Shown here: piece after piece, positions 21,513 through 30,788 of the stretch
Position numbering within the stretch: the stretch's first letter is position 1
Layout of the letters: each line of letters starts with the position of its first letter
NCBI GenBank assembly: GCA_009746045.1
Contig: RPFO01000104.1
Coordinates: 6,012,395-6,076,394 of the forward strand
From: Mesostigma viride
Lineage: Eukaryota; Streptophyta; Mesostigmatophyceae; Mesostigmatales; Mesostigmataceae
DNA: 64,000 bases
Direction: 5' to 3'
Notes under the pieces: generated by a model
Database searches by the model: none
What the model saw: only the letters and a program-made list of their open reading frames with translations
What the model was told of the DNA's origin: nothing
Made by a program: the position numbers and the translations under genes

Positions 21513-22463
21513 TGTCAGAAATTTTCATTTAATTCCTTGGTCGTCAAGACTGATTGAGACAACTGATAGACAGTTTATTCATTGCATATTTAGGTTACGG
21601 ACTGCCACCGTTTCACCGCCAAAGCCATGGTGCGGTTCCCGGGTGGGGACCATAGCATCCATAGCCACATTGGGCTCGGACTGCAAGGTAAGTGCAACGT
21701 AGGTGTGTCACTTCCTTATCAAGGCACATTGGGGCAGCGGTGCACGTTCTAGAATATTCTGCACAAGTTGCCAGCTGTCGATTATACAATTGACGATTAG
21801 GAGAACGCCAGATGTCAAGCAACTAACACGGCATACAATGCATCTAGAACTGGATTCAGTCATACGAAATATCCAACACGGAATATTCGGCCGAGGATAG
21901 TACCGTCGGCACCTAAGGTACGCAAAGTATTGTGCCGGAATTACAACTTCGGCACTACATAACTTTTGCTATACTGCACTATATTCTCTCCGATACCCTA
22001 TAGCAAAAGTTATGTAGTGCCGAAGTTGTAATTCCGGCACAATACTTTGCGTACCTTAGGTGCCGACGGTACTATCCTCGGCCGAATATTCCGTGTTGGA
22101 TATTTTGTATGACTGAATCCAGTTCTAGATGCATTATATGCCGTGTTAGTTGCTTGACATCTGGCGTTCTCCTAATCGTCAATGGTATAATCGACAGCTG
22201 GCAACTTGTGCAGAATATTCTAGAATGTGCACCGCTGCCCCAATGTGCCTTGATAAGGAAGTGACACACCTACGTTGCACTTACCTTGCAGTCCGAGCCC
22301 AGTGTGGCTATGGATGCTATGGTCCCCACCCGGGAACCGCACCATGGCTTTGGCGGTGAAACGGTGGTGCCCAGTCCGTAACCTAAATATGCAATGAATA
22401 AACCGTCTATCAATTGTCTCAATCAGTCTTGACGACCAAGGAATTATATGAAAATTTCTGACA
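21513..22463. mobile_element. 951 bp foldback element
   Basis: Two arms of about 460 bp are near-perfect inverted repeats around a loop at about 21,975-22,005. The termini are TGTCAGAAATTTTCAT. Each arm holds an equivalent 65-codon frame, which is expected from symmetry and not a gene. I could not find a target duplication. A single arm of the same family lies at 45,957-46,427. The region 21,050-21,512 shows no gene. Confidence 0.85.
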
Positions 22464-22469
22464 CAAAGC

Positions 22470-23380
22470 CATTACAGAATTCACCCTATGGACGTCAATT
22501 AGCGAGACCCGCCTGAAAATGGCGAGAGACGTAATGTATTTCATGCATTATTATGGTTCGGAAGTTCACGGCCGTGAGTCGCGTAATATTTGCTGGTCAG
22601 GCGTCTTGTTGAAGTCCTGCTGGCCAGCGCGTTTCCTGGAACCAGTCGCGGCTGGAGTCGCGGAAGTTTATATAAAACAATTTCCGACATATTTCACATG
22701 TCGTCAGGCGTCGTTGGTTGAAGCCGGAGCCATATAATGAGCTCAGGTTCAAATCCTGCGGCCGGCGATGTCGCAAGCTAATTTTTTGGTATTTTTTCGG
22801 GCAACGCAGCGTGGAGCTGCGAATTTTGTGCCGGAACCTGTCACTGGCCTATGCCAGTATGGGGAGTACTATGTGGTCGGCTGACCGGACGTTCATCGCG
22901 GGATTAATAAGACGTGCATAGTCCACGCAGATGCCCAATGCAAGAACGAGGGGATCAGACCGAGAGCAGGCGTTCAGGCCGGGAGCAACTTTTTGCACCG
23001 AGTATCGCCGCCATTACCACCTGCACGATCAAAGTGCTACTCCACCAAGACCAAGAATTCTTTGCTGCTTCATCGAGCCAAGTTCGGCAATGTATCCAAG
23101 ACGACATCAACTTTTATGCTGCGTTTTTCCAGGAATGGCTTGGCCGTGGCCCTTGCCACGAGCAATGTGTTTTCTTCCCCGTGCTGATAGCAATGGTAGC
23201 ACTGTTTTGACGGGCTAGCCATGTAAGGGGGGTGTCAGAGTATGTTTATACCTGGCTGCCCTACCTAGCTTTTAGGCCCTTGCCTGAATTGAGGGGGGAG
23301 AGACTGTTTGCCCTACCTGCGTAGTGTCTTCACTTTAGGCATTGTGCAAGGGGGGTGTCAGAGGTGAATTTCACCCTGTG
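22470..23380. other. No supported gene; purine-rich tracts before possible LTR start
   Basis: No recognisable frame is present. AAGGGGGGTGTCAGAG occurs twice (about 23,226 and 23,348), each looking like a polypurine tract followed by a TGTCAG LTR start. The second runs into the Copia-2 insertion site, so an older LTR may be interrupted here. Confidence 0.35.
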
Positions 23381-24379
23381 TGTTATATTGTGGGCTCGCA
23401 GTCACATAAAGTATTGGAATTTGGTTATGCTCGGAATTGGCTAAGTCCGGAGGTCAGCCGGCAGCGCCGCGCTGAGGTTTATTTGCTGGGCCGGCGGTCA
23501 GTGGGAATTTATGTGTACGGTCAGGCAACGGGTCGTAGGTTCTGGCTGTGGGCTATTTTGGGTTCTGGCCATTACCGTTCTATTAACCGTGGAACTCCAG
23601 GGTAACCAGACTCTTTATTAAAACAATGAGTGGAGCACATACAAAAGGCAGGCCACATCCCGGCCGCCGATGCTCATGGGAACACTTATTGCTTGGCAAA
23701 GGCTAGCCTTACCCCCAAACACGCAGGGAGGGTGGGCGGGAAAAGAAAAGAGGCCGACCTTAGCTAGGTGGGTTTGTTTTTGTCCTTTTTTGCGTGTCAT
23801 GCGGCCTTGGCCCGGACGGCATTTTTTCGCCACGCAAATGTTGCGTCTGAACAAATGACGCCATGTGGCGTTCTAATTGCCGGCAGCTTACGTAAGGCTG
23901 CCGGGGCTATTAGGTCACATATTGCGTGAGAGAAAGAATCTAGATCTAGTTAATCACTACGCCATGAGCCAAGAAACCTAGACAGTGGCAGGTTTATATC
24001 TCAACGTAGCTCCTGCCACCTGGCCAAGAAAAACTGGCCAAAGCTTTGGCCACGACTGATCCGGATCAGGCCGCACCGGCCTCAAAAGGTTGTCACGTGA
24101 ACCCAATAACCTAGCTATAGCGGCTACCCTTCCATCTCACTATAAAGAAACTATGTTCAGAGAACCACGATTCTATTAACCGTGGAACTCCAGGGTAACC
24201 AGACTCTTTATTAAAACAATGAGTGGAGCACATACAAAAGGCAGGCCACATCCCGGCCGCCGATGCTCATGGGAACACTTATTGCTTGGCAAAGGCTAGC
24301 CTTACCCTTATATCCCTCCCTGGCGATCCATGCCAGGGGCAAAGAACCTAGCATAATGACAGAGAAATGAACAACCAAA

Positions 24380-27300
24380 TTAGGTGGAGGGCAATTTCAA
24401 AATAGCCCGCCAGGCCCGAGGGGGGCAGGCGGCCATGGCCCGAAGAATAACCTCAGGCAGCTGCACCTCCAAACTGCGGTGCAAGCCCACATAATGGGCA
24501 ACCGTGGAGCTGCTAAGCCAGCGCCCCCGGCCCTGGATGTCCCCCATGCTGCGACCCGCGAGGAAATCGTGAGTGGCACCTCCATGCCGCAGCCCGTGAA
24601 TGGTGAAAATCTGGGCGACCCCCAAGGCCTGACTCGCAGCCTGCCAAATGCGCCGGAATTGCGGGTAGGTGAAAGGGAACACGGCCTCCCAAGCGTGCTT
24701 ACCCGCGATGCAGTGACGGAGGATGGTTTCAGACATCACATCTTCTACCACCACTGACTGAGTCTTGCCCTTAGAGGTCTTGGTAGACCTCAGCAGTAGG
24801 GCGCCCCGTTGAGCCGGCCCAAGCCGAACGTCAGGCTGGAGGCGCACATGGCCAACACGGAGGTTCAGCGCCTCCGAGATTCGCAGGTAATGGCGGAACA
24901 CGATGACAACCAGCAGGCCCGCAAGGCGCTGACCTTGCATGACCATCGTGCTGGCAAGTGCAAACGCCGCCTCCCATGGAATGGGAGGAGGGGCACGGGG
25001 GGGCACAAGTGTTTTCCACCCAGCGAGGACGCCACGGGCCAAGTCCCACCGCTTCACCATACCGGGATAATAAAGTTGCAACCCCATCAAGGCATTGACA
25101 CACACTTGGCGGCTGTACCCCCGAAAATGAGCCCAGGCGACATACGCACAAAATGTCTCCTCAAGGGTGTCAGCTCGTGACGATGACCCGTCCGCCCGCC
25201 CACCAGCCTCCCACCAAGTCAAGAGGGAATCAAGACCACGACGGTAGGCCAGCAAAGTAGCCGGCTTTACTTTCCCCTCTAGCAATGGAAGGTAGCTAAC
25301 AGGTGCAGGGGGCCCCGGGTTAGGATGGATGCCTTCCGCGGTCAGGTCGCGCACCCAGCCTGCCAAGAAAGTCGCCATGGATTGGCCGCGAGAAACGCCA
25401 TCGGCTGGTTGAAGTGCACTCGGCGTCCACACCCACTGGGAACGACTCCCCGTGGCGAGGGTCAGCGCGCACAAGCGGCGGCACTGCTTGTTGAGCTTGT
25501 GGGATGAGGACCGCCCCTTAGCCAAGCAGCCCAACGCCGCGGTGGAGTCCACCAACCTCACCACCCGCTTGCCTCGGTTTGCCAAGCTGCGCGCACTCCT
25601 CTCCACGCCCTTCACTGCAGCCCGCACCTCCTTCTCGTTGATGTGCATCCCCGGATCCCGCCAACGACTCCGGACCCCAACCCGCCATTGCTGGCTAGTG
25701 ATTGCTTGTTGCGCCCGCGCGCTCAGTGGCCTAGGGCCAGCGTAGGCCACCTCACTTGGTATGAGCAAAGTCGGGTACCCCCGCACCTCTCGTGCCCTCG
25801 CCAGCTCCGTCACATCGCCCGGCTCCATGGTTGCGTACACGACACCTTGCCCGTAGGTGGACGCGTCAGATGCAACCACCTCACGGGCCAAAGGTGCGCT
25901 TCGGTCAACCCTTAGCATGGGAGCCAAGGCCAGGGCACACTCTAACTCCTCCCGCACCCCGGCCCACAGCACCCAGGATCGCTGCCCCCACCCTTGCAGG
26001 CTGATGAATTTGAAACATTGCTGCCAAATGGACAAGCAGCTGCGGCTTAACATCTGCAGCCACAACCACCGCCCCAAGACGGCAGCCAGCCCCTCGGCCG
26101 TAGCTCGGCCTCGAGTGAGTATAGCCTGCGTGTGGGCGATCACAAGGTTGAGCTGCTTGACCGTTGGTTCCAGCACGCCGTTCCGTCGGTGCACCACCCC
26201 TAGGGCTTCTAGCTCGTCCCCTTCCAGGCTCGCCATCTTAGTCTTCTCCTTAGACGGCACAAGGTTGTTAGGGAGGTAGCCTTCCTCAATAGCGCGCGTG
26301 ATGAGCTGGTTCACCGCCTCGCAGGTCCGCCCGTTGCTGGCCACCAAGTCATCAATAGTGATGGACAGCATGGGGGCAGGGGGGTTTTCCAGGTCAATCT
26401 GAAGCTCCCCGGCGCGCTCCTCCTTGTACTCGATGGCCAAGCGCAGTGGCTGGCCACACTCGTCGCGCACCAAGGTGAGCTCACCTGCGCTTGAGAGGTA
26501 GTTGACCTGGCGCCTCGGATCCAGGGCACCGGTCATGTAGAGCACCATCTCATGGATGGCCTCCCCCAGCGCCACCGCATGGGAATGTCCCATGGCCAGC
26601 ACCTTGAGCACGGGCCACACCTTCCGCCTGGGCCCTGCCAGACCTACGCTAGTCGACCACACACTAGGAAGCCCTTGGTAGTCCCACCACCACTCGGGCA
26701 CCTCGATGGAATAGTAGTATGACACGAGGTCGCTCTTGGCGCAGTAGCACCAGCCTTTGATGTAGACCTCCACGAGGATGCCCAGGTGGGGTAGCAGGAT
26801 CTTGGGGGGGTCCACCCACAGCAGGTTGCCCAGCTTCCTGTTGACGATGAACCGAAGCTCACCCACCCCCTTGGCCACTCCAAAGCAGCCATCCACCCAC
26901 TTGGGCCGCCTCTCCCGGAACGCCACCATGCCCACGCCCGCTGCCCGGCTCATGAGCTTGCCCCATTCAGCCATGGAGCATCCCCGGCTGGGCTTGGGCA
27001 CATTCCAATACTTTGCGCTCGCCACGACCGCTGGCTTGATGCAGTTCTCTTCGCTGGCATATATCTCCCGCCAGCTCGGCCGCATAGCCAACAGGTCGAG
27101 CAGCCGTGCCTTCCCCGCCACCTCCGCCTTTGGTAGACTCACCGCGTCCGCGCGCAGTTGTTCATACTTATTCTGCTTCCCATATATTGCATCAGCACCT
27201 TCTTGCTCCTGGCCTGTCGCAACGCCCCCTACGCGGCGACTGTGCCAGGTGCAGTGCCTCTTGACCCTCGCAAGGGCCTCCTCCCTCCCCTTAGAGCACG

Positions 27301-27823
27301 CCCCTCTAGGGTTAGGAGGAGGGTCTTGCCCCCCTCCCCACAGCCAATTAAGCCAACGCACTACCTTGCATTGCAGTGTGTACTCGCGGTGGCGGCGCGT
27401 GGCACGCTGTCGCCGGCGTGCCGATCTCACCCTGCCCCACGCGGTGTACGCTGGCCTAAGTGGGTATGGCAGCGGGAAAAGGGAGCGGTCCCGCTGGGAT
27501 TCTATTTCCCTACTTGTTGAGCCTTGCTGAGCTTGTCCAAGAGGATGGCAGTTTGGAGAGCTGCCTTGACAGCCGGGGTGGCTGACAGTGCAGCCTCCTC
27601 CCCCAATGGCAGGAGGTGGCTGGCCACCTTCCACCCCCCCCCTCCTTGCCCTTCCACCTGCAGCAAGGCCGCCACCACCCTCATTAGGTACTCCATGCCC
27701 ACAAGCTCCCCGGCTGCTGAGCCCAGCTCCTTGAGAAGGGTGTCCATGGCCAATGCAATGTTCATGACAATTTTCCTGTTCTCCATGTTCCGCCAATTTC
27801 CAGGCTTTACCGTCATGACCCAC
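24380..27823 (-). CDS. pol: PAT-like pol: reverse transcriptase, RNase H, tyrosine recombinase
   Basis: An intact frame of 1,147 codons. The N-terminal 130 residues overlap gag in another frame and may not be translated, so the true start is uncertain. RT spans roughly residues 270-560, with SITIDDLVASN near 490 as the catalytic loop. RNase H follows at about 645-815 (VASDASTYG, HINEKEVRAA, RLVDSTAAL, PADGVSRG). A Gly-Pro linker with IHPNPGPP lies near 830. A tyrosine recombinase ends the protein, with Arg in HYLRISEAL (about 980), HGLRHGG (about 1,077), Trp in GRGRWLSS and the nucleophile Tyr in VAHYVGLH (about 1,110). The recombinase would insert a circular cDNA without target duplication. 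All catalytic motifs look intact. Confidence 0.92.
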   Translation of the reverse strand: MGHDGKAWKLAEHGEQENCHEHCIGHGHPSQGAGLSSRGACGHGVPNEGGGGLAAGGRARRGGVEGGQPPPAIGGGGCTVSHPGCQGSSPNCHPLGQAQQGSTSREIESQRDRSLFPLPYPLRPAYTAWGRVRSARRRQRATRRHREYTLQCKVVRWLNWLWGGGQDPPPNPRGACSKGREEALARVKRHCTWHSRRVGGVATGQEQEGADAIYGKQNKYEQLRADAVSLPKAEVAGKARLLDLLAMRPSWREIYASEENCIKPAVVASAKYWNVPKPSRGCSMAEWGKLMSRAAGVGMVAFRERRPKWVDGCFGVAKGVGELRFIVNRKLGNLLWVDPPKILLPHLGILVEVYIKGWCYCAKSDLVSYYYSIEVPEWWWDYQGLPSVWSTSVGLAGPRRKVWPVLKVLAMGHSHAVALGEAIHEMVLYMTGALDPRRQVNYLSSAGELTLVRDECGQPLRLAIEYKEERAGELQIDLENPPAPMLSITIDDLVASNGRTCEAVNQLITRAIEEGYLPNNLVPSKEKTKMASLEGDELEALGVVHRRNGVLEPTVKQLNLVIAHTQAILTRGRATAEGLAAVLGRWLWLQMLSRSCLSIWQQCFKFISLQGWGQRSWVLWAGVREELECALALAPMLRVDRSAPLAREVVASDASTYGQGVVYATMEPGDVTELARAREVRGYPTLLIPSEVAYAGPRPLSARAQQAITSQQWRVGVRSRWRDPGMHINEKEVRAAVKGVERSARSLANRGKRVVRLVDSTAALGCLAKGRSSSHKLNKQCRRLCALTLATGSRSQWVWTPSALQPADGVSRGQSMATFLAGWVRDLTAEGIHPNPGPPAPVSYLPLLEGKVKPATLLAYRRGLDSLLTWWEAGGRADGSSSRADTLEETFCAYVAWAHFRGYSRQVCVNALMGLQLYYPGMVKRWDLARGVLAGWKTLVPPRAPPPIPWEAAFALASTMVMQGQRLAGLLVVIVFRHYLRISEALNLRVGHVRLQPDVRLGPAQRGALLLRSTKTSKGKTQSVVVEDVMSETILRHCIAGKHAWEAVFPFTYPQFRRIWQAASQALGVAQIFTIHGLRHGGATHDFLAGRSMGDIQGRGRWLSSSTVAHYVGLHRSLEVQLPEVILRAMAACPPRAWRAILKLPST

Positions 27824-28557
27824 GACCGGATTCCCATCCCATTGTCGCTGGCGTCCTCCAACACCCCCGGCAGCACCCGCTCCGAAACCCGATATTTCAC
27901 GCTCTTGGCTCGGCTTGGCAGCGCCACCCCTTTCGAGGCCTTGAAGTGGCTTCCCGCCCCCTCCATTCCTCCCAGCGCTGCCTTCAAACCTTGCATGAAT
28001 TTCTCGGCTGCGACCTCCCCCTCCTCGTCCTCCTCGTCGTCCTGATTTTCGGTTTCCGGAGGTGCCCCAACGAATGTCGCCAACCTCGCCCTCATTTCCT
28101 TTCCGACAGCCCCCCCACCTGCCGAAACCTTGGCCGCGCCTTTCGGCTTGGCCATTTTTCGCTGCGCAGGTGTCGTTGGTGGCAGCGCCTGATCCTCCTC
28201 CTCGTCCGCCGCGAGATCTGCCACGGCCAGCAGTTTTGCCACCAACGTTCCGTTTGGGTCACGTGCGTCCAACACGTCGCCAACATCAACGTGATCGGCC
28301 AGCAACTGCACGACAGACTTCAGCTGGCTCGAGCTCCACGAGCTGGCGTCCGTCACCCAGTCCTCGGCACCGAAGACCTGCTCGACTGCCCCCACCGCCT
28401 CTGCGGGGCTGATGCACTTGGCGAGCAGAGTGGCGAGCTGCTTCTTTTTGGCGCTGAAGGCGACTGGCGCGTGACTGGCGGCAGCAGCCCGCGGTGTGGG
28501 CGTCCCGTCCTCCCCGCGCGCTGCCTGCCCTCCTGTAGCTTTGCGCCCCTTCGGCAT
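27502..28557 (-). CDS. gag: PAT-like gag protein
   Basis: An ATG-initiated frame of 351 codons directly downstream (in element sense) of A1 and overlapping the pol frame by about 320 bp. It has a basic N-terminus (PKGRKATGG), a helical region (AVGAVEQVFGAEDWV), an acidic run (DDEEDEEGE), and a conserved C-terminal part (VLPGVLEDASDNG, KIVMNIALAMDTLLKELG, GMEYLMRVVAALLQVE). The second element's gag at 36,371-37,429 is similar across the same C-terminal segments. No zinc knuckle is present. The role as gag is inferred from position and conservation. Confidence 0.8.
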   Translation of the reverse strand: MPKGRKATGGQAARGEDGTPTPRAAAASHAPVAFSAKKKQLATLLAKCISPAEAVGAVEQVFGAEDWVTDASSWSSSQLKSVVQLLADHVDVGDVLDARDPNGTLVAKLLAVADLAADEEEDQALPPTTPAQRKMAKPKGAAKVSAGGGAVGKEMRARLATFVGAPPETENQDDEEDEEGEVAAEKFMQGLKAALGGMEGAGSHFKASKGVALPSRAKSVKYRVSERVLPGVLEDASDNGMGIRSWVMTVKPGNWRNMENRKIVMNIALAMDTLLKELGSAAGELVGMEYLMRVVAALLQVEGQGGGGWKVASHLLPLGEEAALSATPAVKAALQTAILLDKLSKAQQVGK

Positions 28558-28644
28558 TGCTGCTCAGGGCCAAAAATGGCTCCGACAGTACAGGTTCGTC
28601 AAACCAGAGGTTCGTTTCCCCTGGCTTGCTGTCGCCGCCCTCGT

Positions 28645-29079
28645 GAAAAGAAAAGAGGCCGACCTTAGCTAGGTGGGTTTGTTTTTGTCCTTTTTTGCGT
28701 GTCATGCGGCCTTGGCCCGGACGGCATTTTTTCGCCACGCAAATGTTGCGTCTGAACAAATGACGCCATGTGGCGTTCTAATTGCCGGCAGCTTACGTAA
28801 GGCTGCCGGGGCTATTAGGTCACATATTGCGTGAGAGAAAGAATCTAGATCTAGTTAATCACTACGCCATGAGCCAAGAAACCTAGACAGTGGCAGGTTT
28901 ATATCTCAACGTAGCTCCTGCCACCTGGCCAAGAAAAAACTGGCCAAAGCTTTGGCCACGACTGATCCGGATCAGGCCGCACCGGCCTCAAAAGGTTTGT
29001 CACGTGAACCCAATAACCTAGCTATAGCGGCTACCCTTCCATCTCACTATAAAGAAACTATGTTCAGAGAACCACGATT
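28645..29079. repeat. A1 repeat of the complete PAT-like element
   Basis: A 435 bp direct copy of 23,740-24,172, differing by single-base length changes in an A run and a T run. It ends GTTCAGAGAACCACGATT. Confidence 0.9.
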
Positions 29080-29518
29080 CGTTCCGTGGGCAACCTTGGT
29101 TCCGTACCGTTTGTCCAGGCAAGCAGTGGGGAGGATCTCGGTTGCGGTGCGTTATGTTGTGGAGTGTCTTTTGGGAATTATCTTGGTGTATTTCGGTTGG
29201 TTTGTACTTGGGTACGTTCTCAGGCCCACGCCGTTGCTCAGCGTTGGGTGAAGCCACAGAGCTACTCGCAGTGATGACCTACAGCGGAGCATTGAGTCAA
29301 AGCTGTTTGGCGGCGTGAAAGGCCGACACGCAGGAGAAAGCTTTGAATCACGTTGCAGCAAATGCTGTCAATGGCCGACGTTGTCGACATGTCCGGGGCT
29401 GGGCGCTGAGCGAGTAATCTATTCTATTACGTCTTTTTATTATTCGGAAATACAATACACTTAACGAATTTTATTTTAACATGTACTAGGTTGGGGCCGT
29501 AATTTTACAGCATAAAAC

Positions 29519-30752
29519 ATGGCAGCGTCAGCTGGGAGAAAACGGAAAGCAATTCATAGTGATCCGTCGACATGGGCCGCTGACCTACGAGCTGAAAAGG
29601 ATCTGTTAGAACTATTTCGAAAGCGTGTAGGAACCCTTGCTAGCGACGCACCCACGCTCGTAGTGCGTGACTATATAGAGAGAATAGAGGCTTTTCTGAA
29701 GGACCATGGTGAGAAGATCAGCAGTGTTTATTCGCTTTTCCGAGATGCCGGTTTGCTGAGCTAGCTGCGACAATTTCATTCTCGCATTTACTCTTCGAGC
29801 ATGCAAGGATGAGAAGGTAAAACGGCGTCACATCCCAGGTAAGCTGCGTGAGGCGTTGTTGGAGTCGAAGGAGGGCACGACCTCTAGGCTATGCAGCATT
29901 TACACCTGGGTGCCACAACGGCCTTACTCACTCGATTTACTCAGCCTTCGCAATTTGCGGAATGAGTCTGTGCTCAATGGACTAGAGGTGTCTGAGACAG
30001 CGGTGATAGACCGTTACGTGAGGATGGCCAAGGACCTGAATTTCCAGACTGTGATGGGAGCCCTGCGTGCAGGCCAAGCCAAGGATGACCTTACCAAGGC
30101 AATAGAGATCATTACCGGCCTGGTAGAAGGGGAGGAGAGGGACATGATTGCACAGCTGAGAGCCCAGGGCAAGCTGACCGAGTCTGGGTTGATGGCCCCT
30201 GCCCCTCCCCCAGCCGCTCCCAATTCTGTGCCCCTCCCTGCACCCTCTGTGCCAAGCACTGTTACCCCTGCCAAGCCACAGGATGCAACGGGCAAGGTTG
30301 CCGGTGTCAACAACAGCAAGCCTGCTGGAGTAGGCAACGGTGGCAAGCAGCGTGGTGGAGGCCGTGCCCGTGGTGGCGGGCGCGGTGGCAGACGTGGGCT
30401 GTGGCAGGGCAGGCCATTGGTGCAGCAGCAGAGACAGCAGCAGCATTATGCCCCAGCACAGCAGGCAGGACAGCCGCATTATGCTTCACAGCCGCCGCAG
30501 CCGCAGCAGCAGTTTGCACAGCAGCAGCAACAGCGGCAGCCACAGAGGCAGGAGTCTGGTGCATGCTTCATATGCGGGAGAAAGGGTCACCTGGCACGCA
30601 CATGCTACAATAGGCACGCTGACAGCATGCCAGCTCGCAGCAATAGCAATGCACAGGGCCCTGCCGTGTGTAACCGCTGCAAGCAGCCAGGACACTTTGC
30701 ACGTGACACGCACCTGTGCCCGGCGGCCCAGAGTGGGGGCCGTAGGCAGTGA
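29519..30752 (+). CDS. gag: Copia-2 gag, one frameshift
   Basis: Gag starts with an ATG at 29,519 (AASAGRKRKAIHSDPS) and is interrupted by a one-base frame change near 29,758. The downstream frame continues through a helical domain (LGVPQ, VSETAVIDRYVRMAKDL, DLTKAIEIITGLVEGEERD), Gln- and Gly/Arg-rich linkers and two zinc knuckles (CFICGRKGHLARTC, and CNRCKQPGHFARDTHLC with a lengthened last spacing). It ends at UGA (30,750-30,752), which lies in the same frame as pol. It forms the virus-like particle and binds RNA. Confidence 0.82.
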
Positions 30753-30760
30753 CTAGGGTC
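30745..30760 (+). promoter_or_regulatory. Candidate UGA-CUAG stop-codon readthrough site between gag and pol
   Basis: The gag stop reads CAG UGA CUA GGG. The frame after the stop stays open to the pol ATG at 30,789 and on to 34,715. UGA followed by CUAG is a well-known efficient readthrough context in eukaryotes. Readthrough here is an inference. Confidence 0.6.
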
Positions 30761-30788
30761 CGGTGGTGAGGGTGAGGCAGCTGGTGAT

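Larger units (their letters stand above)
23580..29079 (-). mobile_element. Complete PAT/DIRS-like tyrosine-recombinase retrotransposon
   Basis: The genes run on the minus strand. Split direct repeats are B2 (23,580-23,714), A2 (23,740-24,172), B1 (24,173-24,307) and A1 (28,645-29,079), giving A1-gag-pol-B1-A2-B2 in the element's own sense. The A2/B1 junction ..CCACGATT/CTATTAAC.. reproduces the joined element ends, as expected for a circular-intermediate mechanism. There is no target duplication, and the paralogous empty site at about 45,372-45,387 joins the flanks exactly. The family resembles Volvox Kangaroo and Chlamydomonas TOC3. Confidence 0.93.
23381..29481 (+). repeat. Copia-2 5' LTR, interrupted
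   Basis: LTR sequence occupies 23,381-23,579 and 29,080-29,481. Comparison with the 3' LTR shows only two clear substitutions (GTGTCTTTT versus GTGTCGTTT, and TTATTTTAACA versus TTATCTTAACA). Confidence 0.92.

Noticed and set aside
21703-22269. Two matching 65-codon frames on opposite strands
   Set aside because: They are the same sequence in the two arms of a foldback; codon similarity follows from the palindrome.
22725-22775. CAGGTTCAAATCCTG, T-arm-like
   Set aside because: Stem closes only four pairs and no 5' tRNA half or anticodon arm is found upstream.
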